The notes under the pieces are model-generated. The model was not told the DNA's origin. It made no database searches and worked only from the letters and a program-made list of their open reading frames with translations. A stretch of 64,000 nucleotides of DNA. Source: Hymenobacter edaphi (lineage in GTDB: Bacteria > Bacteroidota > Bacteroidia > Cytophagales > Hymenobacteraceae). Each line of letters opens with the position of its first letter. Position 1 is the stretch's first letter. Positions 33,981 through 42,700 of the stretch are shown in pieces. The stretch spans positions 992,001-1,056,000 of the forward strand of contig NZ_QHKM01000001.1 of NCBI RefSeq assembly GCF_003258365.1. The letters run 5' to 3'. Both the position numbers and the translations under genes were made by a program.

Positions 33981-36900
33981 ATGAAGTTACTGCCCCGCCT
34001 GGCGCTGGCGGCCTCGCTCAGCGCCGCGACGCCCCTGGCCCTGCAAGCCCAGCACACCCAGAAATTCACCAACGAGGAACGCTACTACTTCGAAGGCCTC
34101 GACCTGTTCGACCGCGGCCAGTACGGCGCCGCCCAGCAGTCCTTCCAGCAGTACCTCGACGCGACCATCCGCCGCACCGGCGAGCTGCGCGACCGAACCG
34201 CCGACGCGGAATACTACGTGGCCGTCAGCGGCCTCTACCTGTTTCACCCCGACGCGGAAGGGCGCATCCTCGCCTTCGCCGAAAACAACCCGGCCCACCC
34301 CAAAGCGGCCGCGGCCTACTTCGAGCTCGGCAAGTTTTACTTCGACAAGAAGGACTACAAGTCGGCGGTGAGCTACCTGAGCCGGGTGGCGCCCGATAAC
34401 CTGACGGCCGCGCAGCGCGGCGAGGCCGAGTTCAAGCAGGGCTACGCGCACTTCCAGCTCAAGGAATACGACAAGGCCCGCCTGCTCTTCGACCGCAACA
34501 AGCAGGGCAACCACGAATTCCGCTACGCCAGCAGCTACTACGCGGGCTACCTGGCCTACCGCGCCGGCGACTTCAAGGCCGCCCGCACCGACCTGGCCAC
34601 CGCCGAGCAGAACGACGCCTACCGCCCCGTGGTGCCGGCTATCATGAGCCAGATCTACTACAAGGAGGGCAACTACGACGGGCTGATCAGCTACGGCACC
34701 AAGGCCCTGGCCCAGACCCCGCCGCCGCAGTCGGCCGACGAGATTCAGCTGCTGGTGGGCGACGCCTTTTACCAGAAGCAGGACTGGGCCAAAGCCGCCG
34801 AGTACTTCGACAAATACGCCGCCGGCCGCAAGAAAATCGAGCCGATGGTGCAGTACAAAATCGGCTACGCCAACTTCAAGCAGGGCGACTTCAAGGGCGC
34901 CGCGGCTTCCCTGAAGGGCATTGCCGCCGGGCGCGACTCCCTGGGCCAGAACGCGGCCTACCACCTGGGCCTGAGCTACCTGCAGACGGGCTCCAAGCAG
35001 CTTGCGCTAAACTCGTTCGACGCGGCCCGCAAGGCCACCTTCGACAAGCAGGTGGCCGAAAACGCGGCGCTCAAGTACGCGCAGGTCAGCTACGAGCTGG
35101 GCAACACCCCCGACGCCATTACGGCCCTGGAGGAGTTCGGCAAGAAGTACCCGCGCTCCAAAAACCGCGCAACCGCCAACGAGCTGCTGGCCGACGCCTA
35201 CCTCACGACCACTGACTACGCCCGCGCCCTGGCGTACCTGGACAACGTGGACGAGCGCACCAGCAAGCTCAACGCCTCCTACCAGCGCATTGCCTACTAC
35301 CAGGCCGCCACGCTCTACAACAACGGGCAGTACCAGCAGGCCCTGCCGGTGCTCGAGAAAAGCCTGAAGTACTCCCAGGACGACGCCATCCGGGCCGGGG
35401 CCGAGGTGCTGCGCGGCGACGTGTACAGCATCGGCCAGGAGTTTCCCAAGGCCATCAGCTCCTACACCGCCGCCCTGCGCACCGCCCGCGACGGGGCCGC
35501 CGCCGACACCGACTACGACCAGAAGGCCCGCTACGGCCTCGGCTACGCCTACTACAACACCAAGAAGTACGACCAGGCCCGGCCCTTCTTCCAGCAGTAC
35601 CTCGGCGACCCGGTGGCCAAGCCCGCCTCGGACCCGAACTACTACGATGTGACCCTGCGCCTGGCCGACACCTACTACATCAGCAAAAACTACGCGCAGG
35701 CGCTGGAGCTGTACAACAAGGTCATTCAGGCCAACGCGGCCGACAAGGACTTTGCCTACTACCAGAAAAGCCTCACGCTGGGCCTCATGGGCCGCCGCGA
35801 CGAGGCCGCCCAGACCCTGCAGACGCTGCTGCGGGTGTCGCCCAACTCGCGCTACGCCGAGGACGCGGTGTACCAGCAGGCCAACCTGGACTACGAAAGC
35901 GGCAACTTCCAGCCGGCCATCGAGGGCTTCTCGAAGCTCATCGACAACCGGCCCAACTCCACGCTGATTCCCTCGGCGCTGGTCAAGCGCGGCACCTCGT
36001 ACCAGAACCTGCAGCAGTACGACAAAGCCGCCGCCGACTTCAAGCAGGTGCTCCAGCAGTTTCCGCGCACCAAGGCCGCCACCAACGCCATTGCCAGCCT
36101 GCAGGAAAGCCTCTCGGCCGGCGGCAAGGCGGAGGAGTTCGACCAGTACCTGGCCCAGTACAAAGCCACCAACCCCAACGACAAGTCGGTGGAGAGCGTG
36201 GAGTTTGAGGCGGCCAAGTCCCTATACACCGCCGAGAAGTACGCCCAGGCCATTCCGCGCCTGGAAGCCTACCTGAAGGAGCACACCAGCAGCACCCTGG
36301 CCGCCGACGCGCGCTTCTTCCTGGCCGATGCCTACCTCAAAACCGGCCGCAAGCAGGACGCGCTGCCCAGGCTGCGCGCCGTGGTTGATGAAAACAAGAG
36401 CGAGTACGTGAACCGCGCCGTGGCCCGCGTGGCCGACCTGGAGTTCGAAAACAAGAACTACGCGGAGGCCGCCAAGTACTACGACCGGCTGCGCCAGACC
36501 ACCCGCGTAGCCCGCGAGCGGGCCACGGCCGGCCTGGGCCTGGTGCGCAGCTACTACGAAGCCGCCAACTACCCGGAAGCCAAGCGCGTGGCCGCGGAAA
36601 TCGTGACCGAGGGCAGCGCCGCGCCCACCATCATCAGCGCCGCCAAGCTCTACGTGGGCAAGGCCGACTACAAAGCCGGCAACCTCGACGCGGCCGTGGC
36701 CGGCCTGACCGAGTCGGCCCGCACGGTGGACGTGAACGGGGCCGAGGCCCAGTACCTGCTGGCCGACGTGCTCTACCAGCAGAAAAAGTACGAGCCGGCC
36801 CTCGACGCGGCCTTCAAGCTGAACTCCGACTTCAACCAGTTTGACCTCTGGCTGGGCCGCGCCTTCCTGCTCATCGCCGACATCTACCGCGACCAGGGCG

Positions 36901-37199
36901 AGGCCTTCCAGGCCAAGGCCACGCTAAACTCCATCATCGACAACAAATTCCCGGTGCCCGAAATCATCGAGGAAGCCAAGCGCAAGCTCGCCGCCCTCGA
37001 CGCCGCCACCCCGGCCCCGACCAGCACCACTGGCAAGGGCAAAACCACGAGCACCCCGGCCAAGCCCGGCACCACCAAGGCCCCGGTGAAAACGCCCGCG
37101 GGCAAGACCGGCGCCCGCCAGTCGCTGGTGCCGCCGGCCGACACCACCAAGACGGATACCGCCGCGCCCGAGCCGGATGCGCCGGCCGACGAGGAATAG
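33981..37199 (+). CDS. Large exported TPR protein
   Basis: 1072 aa with signal peptide (MKLLPRLALAASLSAATPLALQAQ). At least a dozen TPR-like units run from ~35 to ~960 (e.g. AAAYFELGKFYFDKKDYKSA, ALELYNKVIQANAADKDFAY, AIEGFSKLIDNRP). The C-terminal ~70 residues are a Pro/Thr/Lys-rich disordered tail. It is expected to be a periplasmic scaffold. It heads a same-strand group with an outer-membrane barrel, an HU-SPOR protein and ExbB/ExbD/TonB, which suggests a role in envelope or outer-membrane assembly (inference). Confidence 0.85.
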   Translation: MKLLPRLALAASLSAATPLALQAQHTQKFTNEERYYFEGLDLFDRGQYGAAQQSFQQYLDATIRRTGELRDRTADAEYYVAVSGLYLFHPDAEGRILAFAENNPAHPKAAAAYFELGKFYFDKKDYKSAVSYLSRVAPDNLTAAQRGEAEFKQGYAHFQLKEYDKARLLFDRNKQGNHEFRYASSYYAGYLAYRAGDFKAARTDLATAEQNDAYRPVVPAIMSQIYYKEGNYDGLISYGTKALAQTPPPQSADEIQLLVGDAFYQKQDWAKAAEYFDKYAAGRKKIEPMVQYKIGYANFKQGDFKGAAASLKGIAAGRDSLGQNAAYHLGLSYLQTGSKQLALNSFDAARKATFDKQVAENAALKYAQVSYELGNTPDAITALEEFGKKYPRSKNRATANELLADAYLTTTDYARALAYLDNVDERTSKLNASYQRIAYYQAATLYNNGQYQQALPVLEKSLKYSQDDAIRAGAEVLRGDVYSIGQEFPKAISSYTAALRTARDGAAADTDYDQKARYGLGYAYYNTKKYDQARPFFQQYLGDPVAKPASDPNYYDVTLRLADTYYISKNYAQALELYNKVIQANAADKDFAYYQKSLTLGLMGRRDEAAQTLQTLLRVSPNSRYAEDAVYQQANLDYESGNFQPAIEGFSKLIDNRPNSTLIPSALVKRGTSYQNLQQYDKAAADFKQVLQQFPRTKAATNAIASLQESLSAGGKAEEFDQYLAQYKATNPNDKSVESVEFEAAKSLYTAEKYAQAIPRLEAYLKEHTSSTLAADARFFLADAYLKTGRKQDALPRLRAVVDENKSEYVNRAVARVADLEFENKNYAEAAKYYDRLRQTTRVARERATAGLGLVRSYYEAANYPEAKRVAAEIVTEGSAAPTIISAAKLYVGKADYKAGNLDAAVAGLTESARTVDVNGAEAQYLLADVLYQQKKYEPALDAAFKLNSDFNQFDLWLGRAFLLIADIYRDQGEAFQAKATLNSIIDNKFPVPEIIEEAKRKLAALDAATPAPTSTTGKGKTTSTPAKPGTTKAPVKTPAGKTGARQSLVPPADTTKTDTAAPEPDAPADEE

Positions 37200-37305
37200 G
37201 AGCGAGGTGCTTTTGGAATTTATAGTCAACTGAAAAAGAATGCGCTGCGACCCAGGGGCTCCAGCAACGCCCGAAGGCCGTAGCGCATCCATCATACCCC
37301 CGTAC

Positions 37306-39021
37306 ATGAGCGTTAGCCCTTCCCAACGCCTTGCCCTGACTGCCCTGCTGGCCACCGCCGCCGGTGCCACATTGGCGCAGGGGCAGCCCACCAAGCCCCG
37401 CACCCGCGGCACCATCGAGGACGCCGAAATCGAAGTGGTGAAGGAGCGGGAAAACCAGCTGCCCGAAGCCGCCCGCAACTACGACAAGGTGGAGCTGCCC
37501 GCCCCGACCAAGGCCGACCGAGCGGTGCGCTACACCTTCCCCGACTTCCGCCTGCCCAGCCAGAACCTCAACCCCACGGTGCGGGTGCTCACCATCAAGC
37601 AGGAGGAGCTGGCCCCGCTGCAGGGCAACTACGCCCGTCTCGGCGTGGGCAACTACGCCTCGCTCTTCGGCGAAGCGCACGCCCACACCACCCGCAACGA
37701 GGACCACGCCCTGGGCCTGGATCTGCGCCACCTGTCCTCGGCCCGCGGGCCCGTCGACGGCAAGAACTCCGCCGTGAGCCAGAGCCGGCTGGGGTTGAAC
37801 GGCGAGCTGTACCGCGGCGCCGTGACGCTGGGCGCCAACGTGAAGCTGGGCCGCGACCGGGCCAACTTCTACGGCTACAACCCCACCACGGAGCCCAAAC
37901 CCTCGCCGGACTCCATCAAGCAGACCTTTTTCCGCACCGACGCGCAGGTGTTCGTGCGCAACCGCGACCGGGACGCCAAGTTTCAGTACGACCTGGCCGG
38001 CGGCTACCGCTACTGGAAAGACCGATTTGAGGCCAAGGAATCGGACCTGTACGCCCAACTGCGCACGGCCTACTACGTGACGGAAAAAGGCCGCGTGCGC
38101 CTCGACGGCGACCTGTCGTTCATTTCGCAGAAAGACTCGGCCTACTCCGTGAGCCGCCCCTTCGTGCAGGCCACGGCCCAGTACGAGCAGCGCATCGGCG
38201 ACCGGCTCGACGTGGGCATCGGCGCCACCCTGGGCTACACCGGCGACACCATCAACGACGCCAAGCAGGTGACGGTGTTTCCGGCCATCCGGGTGGGCTA
38301 CGCCGTGGTGCAGGACAAGTTCGTGCTCTTCGGCGGCCTCGGCGGCGGACTGCAGCGCGTCACGCTCTACGACCTGAGCCAGGAAAACGCCTGGCTGGGC
38401 AAGCGCCAGCAGGTGGCCGACACCCGCCGCGGCCCCTCGGTGTTCTTCGGCTTCAACGCCGCCCCGGCCCGCGCCCTGCAGGCCTCGGTGAAAGTGACGC
38501 TGGCCAACGACTACAACCTGTACTTCTACAACAACTCCGGGCGCGACTCCTCGCGCTTCGATTTGGTGTACAACCGCGACGGGAGCACCCAGCTGGTGAA
38601 CGTGCACGGGGAGCTGATCTATAACGCGGCCGAAAAGCTGCGCCTCGGCACCAAAGTGGACTACAACGGCTACAAGGTGAAGACCCTGGCCAAGCCCTTC
38701 CACCGGCCCAACTTCCAGGGCGTGTTCTTCGGTTCGTACAACATGAACGAGAAGCTCATGCTCGGCGGCGAGCTGTACGTACTCAACTCCAGCTACGGCT
38801 CGACGCTGCGCCGCAGCTCCCTGGTGCCGCTGACGTACACCGAAACCGTGCAGAAAACCGACGCCGTCATCGACCTCAACCTGCGGGCCGATTACCGCTT
38901 TTCGGAAAATCTCTCGTTCTTTGTTTTGGGCAACAACCTGCTGGGCCGCAAATACGAGCGTTTTTTGAACTACCCGTCCAAAGGCGTCAACGTACTCGTG
39001 GGGGCCGGCTACCAGTTTTAA
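37306..39021 (+). CDS. Outer-membrane beta-barrel protein, TonB-receptor-like
   Basis: 571 aa from ATG 37306 (MSVSPSQRLALTALLATAAG) with signal peptide. After a ~90-residue N-terminal segment come many alternating amphipathic strands (ALGLDLRHLSSARG, RLGLNGELYRGAVTLGANVK) ending in GAGYQF, the terminal phenylalanine typical of BAM substrates. No plug domain is evident, so it is a barrel related to TonB-dependent receptors rather than a complete one. The 106-bp gap after the TPR gene contains an AATGCGCT/AGCGCAT hairpin. Confidence 0.8.
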   Translation: MSVSPSQRLALTALLATAAGATLAQGQPTKPRTRGTIEDAEIEVVKERENQLPEAARNYDKVELPAPTKADRAVRYTFPDFRLPSQNLNPTVRVLTIKQEELAPLQGNYARLGVGNYASLFGEAHAHTTRNEDHALGLDLRHLSSARGPVDGKNSAVSQSRLGLNGELYRGAVTLGANVKLGRDRANFYGYNPTTEPKPSPDSIKQTFFRTDAQVFVRNRDRDAKFQYDLAGGYRYWKDRFEAKESDLYAQLRTAYYVTEKGRVRLDGDLSFISQKDSAYSVSRPFVQATAQYEQRIGDRLDVGIGATLGYTGDTINDAKQVTVFPAIRVGYAVVQDKFVLFGGLGGGLQRVTLYDLSQENAWLGKRQQVADTRRGPSVFFGFNAAPARALQASVKVTLANDYNLYFYNNSGRDSSRFDLVYNRDGSTQLVNVHGELIYNAAEKLRLGTKVDYNGYKVKTLAKPFHRPNFQGVFFGSYNMNEKLMLGGELYVLNSSYGSTLRRSSLVPLTYTETVQKTDAVIDLNLRADYRFSENLSFFVLGNNLLGRKYERFLNYPSKGVNVLVGAGYQF

Positions 39022-39120
39022 GGTGAACTGGTGAGATGGTGAAATGGTGAGTTTGATGTTCACGCATCAGTCACTGTTTCACCATCTTGCCGCTCGCCAT
39101 TTCACCATCTCACCACTCAC
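39021..39120. repeat. Intergenic word-type inverted repeat (TGGTGAAA family)
   Basis: Left arm 39021-39060 (AGGTGAACTGGTGAGATGG, TGAAATGGTGAG) starts at the last base of the barrel gene stop. Right arm 39077-39120 (GTTTCACCATCTTGC, CATTTCACCATCTCACCAC) ends 4 bp before the likely TTG start of the next gene. Confidence 0.75.
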
Positions 39121-39124
39121 TGCT

Positions 39125-40261
39125 TTGCAGCTTACCGACCACATCCAGCACCTGCTCCGGGACCATGACTGCGTCATCATTCCGGACTTCGGCGGCCTGA
39201 TTGCGGACTACGAGCCGGCCCGCCTGCACCCGGTGCGCCACACCCTGGCCCCGCCGGCCAAGCGCGTGGCCTTCAACCAGGCCCTCACCCGCAACGACGG
39301 CCTGCTGGTTGACACGGTGAGCCGCCGCCTGAGCTTGACGCCCGGCATGGCCCGCCAGCAGGTGCGCGACGCGGTGCAGCGCATGCAGCAGGAACTGGAC
39401 GAGCAGCAGCGCACCGAGCTGCCCGGCATCGGCATTTTTCGCCAGGCCCCCGGCCGCGGCCTCGACTTCGAATATACCGGGCACCAGAACCTGCTGCCCG
39501 CCAGCTTTGGCCTGCCCGAGCTGACCTCGCGCCCCGTGCGCGCCACCGATGCCCTGCTGGCCCGCGAGCGGGTGCATCAGGCCCCGCTGCCCGTGCTGGC
39601 CCCGGCCCGCCGCAAGGCCCTGCGCCGCGTGCTCAACGGAGTGCTGAGCGTGAGCATCTTGGGCCTGGTGCTGTCGGCCAACCTGCAGGCGGTGCACAAG
39701 CTAGGCTGGTGGCCCGACGGCTGGTGGCCCTACGCCCCGGCCGGCATGGCCAGCACTCCGCAGGTGCGCCCGCAGGCCGCCAACCTCGCCGCCCAACCCT
39801 GGACGGAAACCGCCGTGCCCGACGGTACGCCCGAAGACGCACCGGAAATCGGCAAGCCCGCCGTGGCCGCACCGGCCAAAGCCGCTGCAACCCCGGCCGC
39901 CACGACGGCGTCCGTTGCCGCAGCCACCAAAGCTGCGGTGGAAGGCCGCAAGGCTGCCAAGCCGGTGGCCGTGAAACCGGCTGCTGCGGGCCGCAACACC
40001 GTGTCGGGCGTGTCGAACCGCTGGTACGTGGTGAAGGCCACGTTCAACTCCCTGGCCGGCGCCCGGCAGGTGCAGAGCAACTACGCCGGCAAGGGCGTGG
40101 CCGCCAAGATTCTGCTGCCGCGCTGGGGCCACCGCGGCGTCGTCAATACCAAGAAGTACCGCGTCACCGTTGCTGATTTCGCTGACAAGAAATCGGCCAA
40201 CCAAAGCCTGCCCGCACTGAAGAAGCAGTTCGGCAACGAAATTCTGGTTTACCCTTACTAA
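39125..40261 (+). CDS. HU-CCDC81 and SPOR domain protein
   Basis: 378 aa from TTG 39125 (LQLTDHIQHLLRDHDCVIIP). ATG codons at 39044 and 39056 are in frame but would translate the inverted repeat, so TTG is preferred. The HU-CCDC81 domain is at ~1-110 (HDCVIIPDFGGLIADYEPAR), a membrane segment at ~165-185 (VLNGVLSVSILGLVLSANL), an Ala/Pro linker, and a SPOR domain at ~300-378 (RWYVVKATFNSLAGARQVQ). SPOR binds denuded glycan strands, so the protein may link cytoplasmic DNA-binding-like domains to septal peptidoglycan. exbB starts 3 bp later. Confidence 0.83.
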   Translation: MQLTDHIQHLLRDHDCVIIPDFGGLIADYEPARLHPVRHTLAPPAKRVAFNQALTRNDGLLVDTVSRRLSLTPGMARQQVRDAVQRMQQELDEQQRTELPGIGIFRQAPGRGLDFEYTGHQNLLPASFGLPELTSRPVRATDALLARERVHQAPLPVLAPARRKALRRVLNGVLSVSILGLVLSANLQAVHKLGWWPDGWWPYAPAGMASTPQVRPQAANLAAQPWTETAVPDGTPEDAPEIGKPAVAAPAKAAATPAATTASVAAATKAAVEGRKAAKPVAVKPAAAGRNTVSGVSNRWYVVKATFNSLAGARQVQSNYAGKGVAAKILLPRWGHRGVVNTKKYRVTVADFADKKSANQSLPALKKQFGNEILVYPY

Positions 40262-40263
40262 GC

Positions 40264-40965
40264 ATGCTCGCAACCCTGCTGCTGCAGACCGCTGTAGTCA
40301 CCGCCGACTCTACCACCGCCGCCGCCGCGGCCACGGCCGCCGCCCAGCCCTCCTCCATTTCGGTTATCGACCTGATCCTGAAGGGGGGCTGGATCATGTT
40401 CCCGATTTTCGCCCTCTCGCTGGTGTCGTTCTACATCATCATTGAGCGCTACATCACCATCCGCAAGGCCGCCGCGCTGCCCGACGGGTTCATGAACCAG
40501 ATCCGCAACCTGATGGTGAAGGGCGACCTGCAGGGTGCCAAGATGCTCTCGGCCCAGACGGCCTCGCCGCTGGCGCGCATGATCGAGAAGGGCATCCGCC
40601 GCATCGGCCAGCCGCTGAAGGACATCGAAACCAGCGTGGAAAACGTGGGCAAAGTGGAAATTGCCCGCCTCGAAAAGAACATCAGCATCCTCGGCATCAT
40701 CGCCGGCATTGCCCCGATGCTCGGCTTTGTGGGTACCATCGTCGGGGTAATCAACATCTTCTACGCCATTGCCTCGACCGGCGACTTCGGCATCGCCCAG
40801 ATTTCGGGCGGTCTGTACACCAAAATGGTGACCTCCGCCGCCGGCCTGATCGTGGGCATGATTGCCCACATCGGCTACCACTGGCTCAGCATCATGGTCG
40901 AGCGCCTGGTGTTCCGTATGGAAAACTCGGCCATCGAGTTCATGGACATTCTTCAAGACAATTAG
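40264..40965 (+). CDS. exbB: MotA/TolQ/ExbB proton channel protein
   Basis: 233 aa. First membrane segment WIMFPIFALSLVSFYIIIERY (~45-65), cytoplasmic domain, then the ExbB signature GIIAGIAPMLGFVGTIVGVI and GLYTKMVTSAAGLIVGMIAH. It forms the pentameric channel that energises TonB with the proton gradient. Follows the HU-SPOR gene by 2 bp; exbD lies beyond a repeat. Confidence 0.92.
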   Translation: MLATLLLQTAVVTADSTTAAAAATAAAQPSSISVIDLILKGGWIMFPIFALSLVSFYIIIERYITIRKAAALPDGFMNQIRNLMVKGDLQGAKMLSAQTASPLARMIEKGIRRIGQPLKDIETSVENVGKVEIARLEKNISILGIIAGIAPMLGFVGTIVGVINIFYAIASTGDFGIAQISGGLYTKMVTSAAGLIVGMIAHIGYHWLSIMVERLVFRMENSAIEFMDILQDN

Positions 40966-41081
40966 TGAGATGGTGAGGTGGTGAAATGGTGAGTTTGAGG
41001 TTCGGGCAACCGAAACCGCGCAGGTTGCGCCAGTAGAACGACACTCACTATTTCACCACCTCACCAGTTCACCATCTTACC
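40965..41081. repeat. Intergenic word-type inverted repeat between exbB and exbD
   Basis: Left arm 40965-40998 (GTGAGATGGTGAGGTGG, TGAAATGGTGAG) begins on the last base of the exbB stop. Right arm 41042-41081 (CACTCACTATTTCACCACC, TCACCAGTTCACCATC) ends 2 bp before the exbD ATG. Confidence 0.78.
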
Positions 41082-41083
41082 AA

Positions 41084-41488
41084 ATGGACCTCAGCCGCCG
41101 TCGTAAGCTTTCTTCGCACGTCGAGACCAGCTCGATGAACGACATCATGTTCTTCTTGATGCTGTTCTTCCTGATTGTGTCGACCATGGTGAATCCCAAC
41201 GTCATCAAGCTCATGCTGCCCAACGCCCGCTCGGGCAAGCAGGCTATGAAGCAGCCCATTACCATTTCGGTGGACGCCAACGGGCAGTACTTTATCGACC
41301 GGCAGCCCGTAACGGCCACCGAGCTGGAGGCCGACTTGGGGCGCCGCGTGCAGGGCCTGGAAAGCCCCACCGCCGTGCTGCGCGTCGACAAGTCGCTGAA
41401 CGTGCAGAAACTGGTCGACATTCTGGAAATCGGCAACCGGCTCAAGATCAAAATGGTCATGGCCACCGCGGCCGAATCGGGCAAATAG
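41084..41488 (+). CDS. exbD: ExbD/TolR-family biopolymer transport protein
   Basis: 134 aa. A single membrane helix, MNDIMFFLMLFFLIVSTMV, with the essential aspartate (D20), then the periplasmic domain (AVLRVDKSLNVQKLVDILEI). It dimerises in the ExbB channel. Confidence 0.9.
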   Translation: MDLSRRRKLSSHVETSSMNDIMFFLMLFFLIVSTMVNPNVIKLMLPNARSGKQAMKQPITISVDANGQYFIDRQPVTATELEADLGRRVQGLESPTAVLRVDKSLNVQKLVDILEIGNRLKIKMVMATAAESGK

Positions 41489-41646
41489 CCCGGCCGCCGC
41501 AGCAACCTGGCCCGACCCTTGCCCAACCCTGGCCCCGGTGCGCTGAACCCCAGCCGCACCGGGGCGCGTTGTTTAGGCCAAGGCCGCTGCAGGGCTGAGC
41601 CAGCCCAGGACCGGGTTGCCGGCTGGACGGTCTGACCCAGCCCACC

Positions 41647-41681
41647 TCACTAAATCACTAAGTCACTAAGTCACTAAATCA
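41647..41681. repeat. Direct TCACTAA(A/G) repeats upstream of tonB
   Basis: Four to five copies of TCACTAAAT/TCACTAAGT in a row, ending 8 bp before the tonB ATG. No matching left arm is visible in the 201-bp exbD-tonB gap; it looks like a one-armed version of the other intergenic repeats. Confidence 0.7.
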
Positions 41682-41689
41682 CCGCAGTC

Positions 41690-42604
41690 ATGGCTGAATT
41701 TCGTCACGAGCACCGCCGCGAAGCCCTGATTGGCACCATTGCGTTTCACGCGCTGCTGGCGCTGCTGTTTCTCTTTATCGTCTTCAAAAACCCGCCCGAC
41801 AGCATTGCCGAAATGGGCGACGGGGGCGGCGTGGAGCTGAACTACGGCATGGACCAGGTCGGCGACGGCGACGTGCAGACCTCGGCCCAGGCCAACGCGT
41901 CGCCCAACCGGGAGGACTCCAAGCCGCCGGCCCAGCAGCCCGACCCCGAGCCCCAGCAGGCCAGCACCCCCACGCCACCCACGCCCGCCGAGGACGTGCA
42001 GGAAAAGGTGGTAACCAGCGAGGCGGAGGAAAACGACGTGAAGATTCCGCCGGTGGAAAAGCCCACCCCGCGCCCCCGCGAGGAGCCGGTGCGCGAGCCG
42101 GTGAAGGAACCCGAGCCCGAGCGGCCCAAGGTTAATCAGCGCGCCATCTTCACCCCGCGCGGGGCCACGGCCAACACCGGCGGCAACGGCGTGAACGGCA
42201 GCAGTGACGCGCCCGCCGGCAACAACAACGGCGACAACCCCGGCACCGTGGGCGACAAAGGCGACCCGCGCGGCACCTACACCGGCAAGGCCTACTCCGG
42301 CGACCCGGGCAGCGGCGGCGGCTCGGGCGGCGGCGACGGCGACGGGTTCGTGGGCGGCGGCTGGGCCTTCGCCGCGACGCCCAAGCCCGAAGCCGTGGAC
42401 AACCAGAACGGCTACCTGCGCTTTAAAATCAAAATCAGCGCCGACGGCGAAATCGAGTCGGTAGATAAAGTAGCCGGCAACATGTCGGCCGAGCAGGTAC
42501 GCATCTGCCGTAGCCTGATTCAGGAGCGGTTCGGGGTGCGCAAGCTCAAGGCCGAAGCCGGGCCCGCCACGGGCTTCTTCACCTTCCGCTTCAAGGTGGA
42601 ATAG
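41690..42604 (+). CDS. tonB: Energy transducer TonB
   Basis: 304 aa. Membrane anchor ALIGTIAFHALLALLFLFIV (~11-30), a long Pro/Glu/Lys linker (~75-150) followed by a Gly/Asn/Asp-rich stretch, then a C-terminal domain (YLRFKIKISADGEIESVDKV ... FFTFRFKVE). It is a divergent TonB type seen in Bacteroidota. With exbB and exbD it energises outer-membrane receptors. Confidence 0.85.
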   Translation: MAEFRHEHRREALIGTIAFHALLALLFLFIVFKNPPDSIAEMGDGGGVELNYGMDQVGDGDVQTSAQANASPNREDSKPPAQQPDPEPQQASTPTPPTPAEDVQEKVVTSEAEENDVKIPPVEKPTPRPREEPVREPVKEPEPERPKVNQRAIFTPRGATANTGGNGVNGSSDAPAGNNNGDNPGTVGDKGDPRGTYTGKAYSGDPGSGGGSGGGDGDGFVGGGWAFAATPKPEAVDNQNGYLRFKIKISADGEIESVDKVAGNMSAEQVRICRSLIQERFGVRKLKAEAGPATGFFTFRFKVE

Positions 42605-42637
42605 CCGCCGCTCGACTCGCTTACTTGGCAAAAGCTG

Positions 42638-42677
42638 ACGCCGCTGGTCGGAATTCTCCGGCCGGCGGCGTTTTTTT
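42638..42677 (+). terminator. Terminator after tonB
   Basis: ACGCCGC pairs with GCGGCGT around a GC-rich inner part (42638-42670), followed by seven T. Confidence 0.8.
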
Positions 42678-42700
42678 GCACCCTGATTTCCCCGCCCGCC

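Noticed and set aside
36964-39063. Long minus-strand frame opposite the TPR and barrel genes
   Set aside because: A shadow of real coding DNA; the product is His/Val/Gly-rich and without domains, and it crosses an intergenic repeat.
39044-39124. ATG starts for the HU-CCDC81-SPOR gene at 39044 and 39056
   Set aside because: They would translate the inverted repeat; the domain begins right at TTG 39125.
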